DNA of 64,000 bases from Muribaculaceae bacterium (lineage in GTDB: Bacteria > Bacteroidota > Bacteroidia > Bacteroidales > Muribaculaceae), in the NCBI GenBank assembly GCA_014867205.1, contig WGUO01000019.1, forward strand, positions 7,254 to 71,253. Reading direction: 5' to 3'. A program made the position numbers and the translations under genes. Shown one piece after another: positions 57,532-64,000 of the stretch. How positions within the stretch are numbered: the first letter of the stretch is position 1; every line of letters begins with the position of its first letter. The notes beneath the pieces were generated by a model. The model was not told the origin of the DNA and made no database searches. It worked only from the letters and a program-made list of their open reading frames with translations.

Positions 57532-59676
57532 ATGAGACCTAATTTTAAAGAAATAGATATCACAAAGATAACGGCTCCGGCGAGCCGTCAGCAGGTTTCC
57601 GGTGAGGAGTGGCTCACCGCCGAGCTCATCCCAGTGAAGCCTGTATACTCAAAAGAGGACCTCGAGGGCATGGAGCATCTCGACTATGTATCGGGTCTTC
57701 CTCCGTTCCTGCGTGGACCCTACAGCGCAATGTATCCCATGCGCCCCTGGACTATCCGCCAGTATGCCGGATTCTCTACCGCAGCTGAGTCAAACGCATT
57801 CTACCGCCGCAACCTCGCGTCAGGCCAGAAGGGCCTTTCTGTTGCCTTCGACCTCCCCACTCACCGCGGATACGACGCCGACCATGAGCGTGTTGTCGGT
57901 GATGTCGGCAAGGCTGGTGTCTCGATCTGCTCGCTTGAGGACATGAAGGTCCTCTTCGACGGCATTCCGTTGAACAAGATGTCTGTATCTATGACAATGA
58001 ACGGCGCGGTGCTGCCCGTGCTCGCGTTCTATATCAACGCCGGACTCGAGCAGGGCGCAAGCCTCCAGGAGATGGCCGGCACCATCCAGAACGATATCCT
58101 CAAGGAGTTCATGGTGCGCAACACATACATCTATCCCCCGGCATTCTCGATGAAGATTATCGCCGACATCTTCGAGTACACATCGAAGAACATGCCCAAG
58201 TTCAACTCTATCTCTATCTCCGGCTACCATATGCAGGAGGCCGGCGCTACAGCCGACATCGAGCTTGCCTACACACTTGCCGACGGCCTTGAGTATCTTC
58301 GCGCCGGTGTGAACGCAGGAATGGATATCGACTCCTTCGCTCCGCGTCTGTCATTCTTCTGGGGCATCTCGATGAACTACTTCATGGAGATCGCCAAGAT
58401 GCGTGCCGCACGTATGCTTTGGGCAAAGATCGTCAAGCAGTTCAACCCGAAGAACCCGAAGTCGCTGGCTCTGCGTACACACTGCCAGACTTCCGGATGG
58501 TCGCTCACAGAGCAGGATCCCTTCAACAATGTTGGACGTACCTGTGTCGAGGCTATGGGTGCTGTTCTCGGCCACACTCAGTCTCTTCACACCAACGCGC
58601 TCGACGAGGCTATTGCCCTGCCTACCGATTTCTCGGCACGTATCGCGCGCAACACCCAGATCTATATCCAGGAGGAGACCTATGTCTGCAAGCAGGTTGA
58701 CCCGTGGGGAGGCTCTTATTATGTGGAGAGCCTTACCAATGAGATCGCGCACCGTGCCTGGGAGCACATCCAGGAGATCGAGAAACTCGGCGGCATGGCC
58801 AAGGCAATCGAGACCGGACTTCCCAAGCTCCGCATCGAGGAGGCCGCCGCACGCACGCAGGCACATATCGACTCAGGCAAGCAGACTATCGTCGGCATCA
58901 ATAAGTTCCGCCTCGATCATGAGGATCCCATCGATATCCTTGAGGTCGACAACACCGAGGTCCGCAAGGAGCAGATCGCACGCCTTGAGGACCTCCGCAA
59001 GAACCGTGACGAGGAGGCTGTGAAGAAGGCCCTCAACGACATCACAGAGGCTGTGAAGGATCCGTCGAAGGGCAATCTTCTCGACCTTGCAGTCAAGGCC
59101 GCCGGACTCCGCGCGTCGCTGGGAGAGATCTCAGACGCATGCGAGGCTGTCGTGGGACGTTATAAAGCAGTAATCAAAACTATCTCAGGAGTGTACAGCA
59201 ACGAAGAGAAGGGTGATCCCGAGTTTGAGGAAGCCCGTCGCGCTGTCGCCGACTTCGCTAAGCGCGAGGGCCGCCAGCCGCGTATCATGATCGCAAAGAT
59301 GGGTCAGGACGGCCACGACCGTGGCGCAAAGGTTGTCGCCACCGGTTATGCCGACTGTGGTTTCGATGTCGATATGGGACCGCTGTTCCAGACTCCCGCA
59401 GAGGCTGCCCGTCAGGCTGTGGAGAACGATGTGCATATTCTCGGCGTCTCCTCGCTTGCCGCCGGTCACAAGACCCTCATACCGCAGGTAATAGAGGAAC
59501 TGAAGAAACTCGGCCGCGAGGATATCCTCGTGACTGCAGGAGGCGTTATCCCGGCCCAGGACTATGACTTCCTCTACAAGGCGGGTGTGGCAGCCATCTT
59601 CGGCCCCGGCACACGTATCCCCAAGAGTGCGATCGAGATGATCCGTATTCTCAACGAGGAGCGTGCCGCTGAGTAA
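57532..59676 (+). CDS. mutB: methylmalonyl-CoA mutase large subunit
   Basis: 714 residues, the catalytic subunit. The barrel contains YPMRPWTIRQYAGFSTAAESN, SVAFDLPTHRGYD and FFWGISMNYFMEIAKMRAAR. The cobalamin-binding domain has KMGQDGHDRGAKVVATGY, in which DGHDRG supplies the His that replaces the lower ligand. It runs the rearrangement used for propionate formation. A terminator follows at once, so mutA-mutB form a two-gene unit. The cobalt transporter lies about 1 kb downstream. Confidence 0.97.
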   Translation: MRPNFKEIDITKITAPASRQQVSGEEWLTAELIPVKPVYSKEDLEGMEHLDYVSGLPPFLRGPYSAMYPMRPWTIRQYAGFSTAAESNAFYRRNLASGQKGLSVAFDLPTHRGYDADHERVVGDVGKAGVSICSLEDMKVLFDGIPLNKMSVSMTMNGAVLPVLAFYINAGLEQGASLQEMAGTIQNDILKEFMVRNTYIYPPAFSMKIIADIFEYTSKNMPKFNSISISGYHMQEAGATADIELAYTLADGLEYLRAGVNAGMDIDSFAPRLSFFWGISMNYFMEIAKMRAARMLWAKIVKQFNPKNPKSLALRTHCQTSGWSLTEQDPFNNVGRTCVEAMGAVLGHTQSLHTNALDEAIALPTDFSARIARNTQIYIQEETYVCKQVDPWGGSYYVESLTNEIAHRAWEHIQEIEKLGGMAKAIETGLPKLRIEEAAARTQAHIDSGKQTIVGINKFRLDHEDPIDILEVDNTEVRKEQIARLEDLRKNRDEEAVKKALNDITEAVKDPSKGNLLDLAVKAAGLRASLGEISDACEAVVGRYKAVIKTISGVYSNEEKGDPEFEEARRAVADFAKREGRQPRIMIAKMGQDGHDRGAKVVATGYADCGFDVDMGPLFQTPAEAARQAVENDVHILGVSSLAAGHKTLIPQVIEELKKLGREDILVTAGGVIPAQDYDFLYKAGVAAIFGPGTRIPKSAIEMIRILNEERAAE

Positions 59677-59701
59677 TAATTTGACTTTCAACTTATACTG
59701 T

Positions 59702-59733
59702 GCAGGGTGTGGCCAATAGACGCCACACCCTGC
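59702..59733 (+). terminator. terminator of mutA-mutB
   Basis: 12-bp perfect stem gcagggtgtggc with its complement and an 8-base loop, followed by ctttgtt. Confidence 0.82.
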
Positions 59734-59811
59734 CTTTGTTCGCAATATTCAGCAAGTTTCGACGTATATAATAGGGGAGGTATCCGCTCCCTTCTTATTA
59801 CCTGAGGATTC

Positions 59812-60600
59812 ATGATTAAGAACGATATAGACCGTCCGCTTTACACCGATATAGATACCCCGTTGTATTCTATCGAGGATGACGAGTCCCCCCTGTACTC
59901 TCTTGAAGACGAACCTGATAAGGCTAATGATGACAAGAAGCCCGATAATGAGGGTGATGATGATGACCCTTATTCCGAAGATGAGAATGAAGATGCTGTA
60001 GAGGAGGATGAGGAGGAATCCGCAGCGCAGGCTGTGCCTAAACGCCCCAGACCGGTAGGCTCAATGCTACGGACCATGTTCACTCCTGTCGAGGGCTGGA
60101 AATTCCTTAAGCGTGCCCGCTTCACCACAGATGAGTTCGCCTCACGGTGCTTCTATCCGTTGATTGCCTTGGCTGCCATCTCTGAGATTGCCAATGTCTT
60201 CTATGAGGCCAACTTCACACTGGCCGACTGGGCAGTTGAGGGACTCGGCACATTCATGACCTTTTTCTTCGGTTATTTTACAGTGATACTGTTGGGGGGC
60301 ATCATATTGCCGCGTCAGTCACGCGACATTCTACGCAAGGATATCGGCCGACAGTTCGTTATGCTCGCCATGTCGACACTCGCTCTTTTCTGGATATTTA
60401 TAAACATAATGCCGATGTTTGAGCCGGTCCTCGTGTTCCTTCCGCTATGGACAATATATCTTGTCTATAAGGGAGTACGCATTCTTCGGGTTCCCAAGGA
60501 CGCTGAGAACTCAACCACCGGCCTGCTGTGTATGCTCATAATCGGAGCCCCGTTACTTTGGGACTGGCTTCTTGAATACGTCCTTCACGCGAAACTGTAA
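59812..60600 (+). CDS. Yip1-like membrane protein with acidic, repeat-bearing N-terminal tail
   Basis: 262 residues. The first 80 are very acidic and contain three copies of a PLY motif (RPLYTDID, TPLYSIEDD, SPLYSLEDE), followed by long runs of Asp and Glu. The rest has about five hydrophobic segments (from residue 117 on) and resembles the Yip1-domain membrane proteins of Bacteroidetes, although I do not see a diagnostic motif. The tail faces the cytoplasm by the positive-inside rule (KRPRP, then a membrane domain). Function unknown. Confidence 0.75.
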   Translation: MIKNDIDRPLYTDIDTPLYSIEDDESPLYSLEDEPDKANDDKKPDNEGDDDDPYSEDENEDAVEEDEEESAAQAVPKRPRPVGSMLRTMFTPVEGWKFLKRARFTTDEFASRCFYPLIALAAISEIANVFYEANFTLADWAVEGLGTFMTFFFGYFTVILLGGIILPRQSRDILRKDIGRQFVMLAMSTLALFWIFINIMPMFEPVLVFLPLWTIYLVYKGVRILRVPKDAENSTTGLLCMLIIGAPLLWDWLLEYVLHAKL

Positions 60601-60643
60601 AGGCAGTCCTGGTTGAGAGTAGAAGGCCTGATTGCAAAACTAT

Positions 60644-60685
60644 AATCGGAGAGAATTGTTAATAAAACAGAATATCTCTCCGATT
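60644..60685 (+). terminator. hairpin between the membrane-protein gene and cbiM
   Basis: 11-bp perfect stem aatcggagaga with its complement around a 20-base loop, followed by gcttta. Probably a terminator. It fills most of the gap, so no cobalamin riboswitch fits before cbiM. Confidence 0.6.
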
Positions 60686-60719
60686 GCTTTATTCAATAAC
60701 CGATATAATACTCTGAATC

Positions 60720-61679
60720 ATGCACATGGCCGATGCTCTCGTGTCGGCGCCGGTAGCGATAACAGCCGGTGTCGCCGCAGCCGCTCTTATAGTGGTGGCT
60801 TCAAAACAGGTTTCGCGAATACGTCGTGATGACATACTTCCGCTTATGGGTGTCATGGGCGCATTCGTGTTCGCGGCGCAGATGATCAACTTCTCTATTC
60901 CAGGCACCGGCTCAAGCGGACATATCATAGGGGGTGTCCTTCTCGGCGCCCTGATGGGACCCTGGGCCGGTTTCATTACCCTTGCCTCGGTGCTGATAAT
61001 ACAGTGCCTCGTGTTTGCCGACGGAGGCCTGATGGCACTGGGCTGCAACCTGATCAATATGGGCGCGATGAGTTGCCTCGTGGCATATCCTCTGATATAC
61101 AGTCCGATCGCAGGCCGTTCAGTGTCAAAGGGCCGCATAATGCTGGCCTCTGTCGTTGCCTGTGTGGTCGGCCTTGAACTGGGTGCGCTTCTTGTCACCG
61201 GCGAGACAGAACTCTCGGGCATAACCGCTCTGCCGACAGCCGAGTTTCTGATGTTCATGCTTCCGATTCATCTTGCAATCGGCATTTGCGAGGGACTCGC
61301 AACCGGGACGGTTCTCTGCTTTGTGGCCTCTTACAAGCCGGATATGCTCTATAATGCGAAACGCACCTATTCCGAGACAGGCAGGCGCATGTCTCCCCGT
61401 ACCCGGAATGTGCTTATAGCGCTGGGGGCTGTTGCCCTCGTGTTCGCCGTCACGTTCTCATGGCTGGCTTCATCAGACCCGGACGGACTTGAATGGTCGA
61501 TATCGCGCATAACAGGCGCCACAGAACTGGCACCGGCCGCAATGCCACCTACTGCTGTTCTTCCCGATTATGACTCGACATTCTCGGGCGTCATAGGGGG
61601 CGTTATAGTCATGGCGCTCCTGTGGGGATTCTGTTCGATCATATTCCGCAGAACGAAGAAGTCTCATGTCAAAGCTTGA
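60720..61679 (+). CDS. cbiM: cobalt ECF transporter S component CbiM fused to a CbiN-like PDGLE domain
   Basis: 319 residues. The N-terminus MHMADALVSAP has His2 as the expected metal ligand of CbiM/NikM proteins; the core ISFSIPGTGSSGH-type segment reads MINFSIPGTGSSGHIIGG. About seven transmembrane helices follow. The last 90 residues form a CbiN-equivalent with SSDPDGLEWSI (the PDGLE motif) between two helices. It captures Co(II) (or Ni(II)) for uptake. It overlaps cbiQ by 14 bases. Next to the B12-dependent mutase genes, cobalt is the likelier metal. Confidence 0.92.
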   Translation: MHMADALVSAPVAITAGVAAAALIVVASKQVSRIRRDDILPLMGVMGAFVFAAQMINFSIPGTGSSGHIIGGVLLGALMGPWAGFITLASVLIIQCLVFADGGLMALGCNLINMGAMSCLVAYPLIYSPIAGRSVSKGRIMLASVVACVVGLELGALLVTGETELSGITALPTAEFLMFMLPIHLAIGICEGLATGTVLCFVASYKPDMLYNAKRTYSETGRRMSPRTRNVLIALGAVALVFAVTFSWLASSDPDGLEWSISRITGATELAPAAMPPTAVLPDYDSTFSGVIGGVIVMALLWGFCSIIFRRTKKSHVKA

Positions 61680-62445
61680 GAATGTACTTGTATCGCTTAA
61701 CTCGTTGAGCCGGCCCGCGTGCGGAGCGGCCCGGCCCGTCTCGATGCTTGTCGTTACTCTGGTTTATCTCGTGGCGGTGCTGAGTGTTCCGCTGTATGCT
61801 CCGCAGCAGCTCGTCTGGCTTGGGGTCTACCCGGTAGTGCAGTCGGAGATGTCGGGCATAGGTTATCGGCGCGTTTTTGTCAAGTCGCTGTGGGTATTGC
61901 CCCTTATAGTGTTGATAGGGATGTTTAACCCGATTCTTGACACCGGTGAGGCATTCCGCGTGGGTGATGTTGCCGTGAGCCGTGGATGGGTTAGTTTTCT
62001 CTCGATTCTGTTGCGAGGCCTTTTCGCTGTGCAGGCTGTGGTGATTCTCACGCTTTCAGTCGGTTTCTACGACATGTGTGCCTCGCTTCGCCGGATAGGT
62101 TGTCCCCGGGTGCTTGTGACGCAATTGCAGTTCACATACCGCTATCTGATGGTTGTCATAGAGGAGGCAATCGGCATGGACCGCGCCCGCAAGGCCAGAG
62201 GGTTCGGCCGTGAGAGTTATCCGCTGCATATGTGGGGACGTCTTGTGGGTCAGTTGATGATTCGCAGTTACGAGCGAGCCTCGAGGATACACCGTGCAAT
62301 GCTTGCCCGTGGATTTAACGGCACGATGCCGGCTTCGGGCATTGCAGGAGGCAGCGGCGCCTCCTGGCTGTTTATGATCGGATGGATAGTCGTGATAGTG
62401 GCGCTGAGAGTGTTCGACATGTCTCGACTGCTTATAAGCGCTTAG
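61666..62445 (+). CDS. cbiQ: cobalt ECF transporter T component CbiQ
   Basis: 259 residues. Transmembrane T component that couples the S component to the ATPase. The two Ala-Arg-Gly coupling motifs are present: RARKARGFG and RAMLARGFNG. About six hydrophobic segments. It overlaps the cbiM end by 14 bases and ends in TAG, 39 bases before cbiO. Confidence 0.92.
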   Translation: MSKLENVLVSLNSLSRPACGAARPVSMLVVTLVYLVAVLSVPLYAPQQLVWLGVYPVVQSEMSGIGYRRVFVKSLWVLPLIVLIGMFNPILDTGEAFRVGDVAVSRGWVSFLSILLRGLFAVQAVVILTLSVGFYDMCASLRRIGCPRVLVTQLQFTYRYLMVVIEEAIGMDRARKARGFGRESYPLHMWGRLVGQLMIRSYERASRIHRAMLARGFNGTMPASGIAGGSGASWLFMIGWIVVIVALRVFDMSRLLISA

Positions 62446-62484
62446 CGCAAGGTTATTAATATAGTTATTTATGGAGAGTCGCCT

Positions 62485-63219
62485 ATGAGTCACCACTATA
62501 TTCAGTTTAATGACGTTCGGTTCAGTTATCCGCGGGGCGGGGAGGTGCTTCATGGCATAGATTTCCGGATTACCCACGGAGAGCATGTTGCCCTGCTTGG
62601 CCTCAATGGCTCCGGCAAGTCTACGTTACTGCTTCAGATCAATGGTTTGCTGATGCCGACGTCTGGCAGTGTCGTAGTCGGTGACATCCCTGTCACAAAG
62701 AAGACATTCCGGCTTGTGAGGCAGACGGTAGGAATGGTGTTCCAGAATCCTGATGACATGCTGTTCATGCCCACAATCGGCGAGGACGTGGCGTTTGGAC
62801 CCCGAAATATGGGACTCCCCGAAGATGAGGTACGCCGTCGTACCGACGGTGCATTGCAGGCTGTAGGACTTGAGGGCATGGGCGACAGGCCGGCGTTCAC
62901 CCTGTCGGGTGGTCAGAGGCGTGCGGCCGCGATAGCGTCAGTATTGTCTATGGAACCCGACATTCTGGTGCTCGATGAGCCGTCGGCCAATCTTGACGCG
63001 CGGGCTCGCAGACAATTGATTGACATATTGAAGCAATTCAGGCACACGATATTGCTTGCCACCCACGACACCGATATGGCCCTTGAGCTTTGTCCACGCT
63101 CAATTGTGCTTGAGTCGGGAAAGATCGTAGCCGACTCCGAGACTGCTGCGCTGGCGGTCACGCCCGGCTCGCCCGCATTTCAACTGTTCCGTACAGCCGG
63201 AGCCCCTGCATTCAATTAG
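62485..63219 (+). CDS. cbiO: cobalt ECF transporter ATPase CbiO
   Basis: 244 residues, ABC ATPase. Walker A GLNGSGKSTLL, Q-loop FQNPDDMLFMP, signature LSGGQRRAAAIA, Walker B ILVLDEPSANLD and the His switch ATHDTDMA are all visible. It powers metal import with CbiM and CbiQ. Its last four bases overlap the end of the convergent DNA-glycosylase gene, and no terminator is seen between them. Confidence 0.95.
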   Translation: MSHHYIQFNDVRFSYPRGGEVLHGIDFRITHGEHVALLGLNGSGKSTLLLQINGLLMPTSGSVVVGDIPVTKKTFRLVRQTVGMVFQNPDDMLFMPTIGEDVAFGPRNMGLPEDEVRRRTDGALQAVGLEGMGDRPAFTLSGGQRRAAAIASVLSMEPDILVLDEPSANLDARARRQLIDILKQFRHTILLATHDTDMALELCPRSIVLESGKIVADSETAALAVTPGSPAFQLFRTAGAPAFN

Positions 63220-63800
63220 GAGAGTATGGCTGCCCCCCGGAAAAGTCTCCGGTAGTAATCCGCTTTCTTTTCGAGTTTAAGGGGATATGCCCGACTTGTG
63301 GAGGGCATGCGCCATATCTGTATGCCGTCGGGACCTTCCGTCATCTCGCCCATACGGGGCGCCGAAGTGCCGGTAAGTTCCGCTATGACGCCTGCGGCTT
63401 TCTCTCCGGTTGTCGCTATGGCCCGGCAGTCGGGCATCCGGTCAAGCAGTTCCTGAAGTGGAACCGGCTCGACTATCTCAAGGAACTTGTCGGAGGCGTT
63501 TCCCATCAGCCGGCGCACCTTGCGGCCGGTGTCGTTGAGCGCTATGCCTTTTTCGTCGAGCAGCGCCTTTATTCTGTCGAGATCGAAATCCTTGGTGCCG
63601 GGTTTAAGCAGGGCATTGCGGTCGCCATGAAAAATCAGTCCCATCATGTACCAGAAGTCGTTGGTGCGGTTGGGGTAGTAGAAATCCATCGACCACCGTT
63701 TTGGCTGCGGCGGGAAAGTGCCCATTATCAGCACACGTGCGTTATCGGGAATATAAGGTTCGAAAGGATGAACCTCAAGTTCTATATCATTACAGTCCAT
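63216..63800 (-). CDS. uracil-DNA glycosylase superfamily protein
   Basis: 194 residues. RVLIMGTFPPQPKRWSMDF (an active-site-I-like segment with GTFPP) and the ending MPSTSRAYPLKLEKKADYYR fit the UDG/MUG-like fold, as does ATTGEKAAGVI in the middle. The substrate base is not known. The start at 63800 gives a good N-terminus (MDCNDIELEVHPFEPYIPDN); an earlier ATG at 63869 would add 23 residues. Confidence 0.8.
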   Translation of the reverse strand: MDCNDIELEVHPFEPYIPDNARVLIMGTFPPQPKRWSMDFYYPNRTNDFWYMMGLIFHGDRNALLKPGTKDFDLDRIKALLDEKGIALNDTGRKVRRLMGNASDKFLEIVEPVPLQELLDRMPDCRAIATTGEKAAGVIAELTGTSAPRMGEMTEGPDGIQIWRMPSTSRAYPLKLEKKADYYRRLFRGAAILS

Positions 63801-64000
63801 AGATAGATTGATTACGAGGCGGCATTGCCGACATGTCGCCATTTGGTAATAAAACGCGGAAAAAAGCAAAAATGGTTATTGAGGTTTGCGGAGGAAAATG
63901 TTTTTTTGTTGTATATGGAGAGAAGATAGCATAAAAATAGTTAATTTTGCAGTACCTTAGATTTGCAGCGGCAAACCGAAACTGAAATAGAAATGATAAA
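63801..64000. other. end of window: intergenic with a possible promoter and gene start
   Basis: A TAATTTTG (-7 type) lies at 63942-63949 on the plus strand, and an ATG at 63994 could start a gene that runs out of the window. There is too little sequence to say more. Confidence 0.35.

Noticed and set aside
60601..60719. Cobalamin riboswitch before cbiM
   Set aside because: Only 119 bases are available and a terminator-like hairpin takes up most of them; no B12-box-like sequence seen.

Overview
The window comes from a member of the Bacteroidales, most likely a Muribaculaceae-type gut commensal. The evidence is a fused LpxC-FabZ gene between lpxD and lpxA, two-subunit methylmalonyl-CoA mutase, Omp28-like proteins and an amylase with type IX-secretion-like C-terminal tails, a standalone DUF4491 gene, and promoters of the Bacteroidetes form TTTG-N19/20-TAnnTTTG. 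The family-level placement is inference. I saw no tRNA, rRNA, insertion sequence, prophage or CRISPR array. Most of the window is ordinary chromosomal coding DNA.

Layout. 0-4 kb: the start of methylmalonyl-CoA epimerase (minus strand) and the lipid A operon lpxD-lpxC/fabZ-lpxA. 4-15 kb: an SDR enzyme with a zinc-knuckle tail, a membrane protein, an FKBP isomerase, a Nudix hydrolase, a GH35 beta-galactosidase, two tandem Omp28-like proteins, an AraC regulator and a DMT transporter. 15-22 kb: a rubredoxin divergent from a Fur/PerR-type regulator, then a plus-strand run of a DUF1015 protein, an Ntn-hydrolase, a membrane protein, a thioesterase, DprA and a nucleoside phosphorylase, ending in a TTAGG-like heptamer repeat and a terminator. 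21.8-25.2 kb: a large modular alpha-amylase interrupted by one in-frame amber codon. 25.5-27.2 kb: an SDR, a PAS protein and a lipoprotein.

27.5-50.4 kb: about 23 kb of uninterrupted minus-strand genes forming an exopolysaccharide/capsule locus read from a consensus promoter at 50.77 kb. In transcription order it encodes export (Wza, Wzc), flippase (Wzx), a VioA-like sugar aminotransferase, a beta-lactamase-fold serine hydrolase, a Wzy-like polymerase, a WecF-like (GT56) glycosyltransferase, a PglD/NeuD-like acyltransferase, and then a compact acyl-building cassette (ACP, KAS III, SDR, SDR, AMP ligase, ACP, KAS III). An ATP-grasp ligase, a polysaccharide deacetylase, PglC-, PglE- and PglF-like proteins and an SPFH protein follow. 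My reading is that the locus builds a short repeat unit started on a bacillosamine-type sugar and extended with a 4-amino-4,6-dideoxyhexose. The amino group of the second sugar would carry a custom, probably 3-hydroxy, acyl chain made in the locus. This is the most interesting system in the window.

50.9-64 kb: a DUF4491 membrane protein, a lipoprotein, malate dehydrogenase (with a 23-bp tandem duplication across its stop codon), RadA and an FtsE-like ATPase. Then come methylmalonyl-CoA mutase mutA-mutB, an acidic-tailed membrane protein, the cobalt ECF transporter cbiM-cbiQ-cbiO and a UDG-like DNA glycosylase. Malate dehydrogenase, mutase, epimerase and cobalt uptake fit a B12-dependent succinate-to-propionate fermentation.
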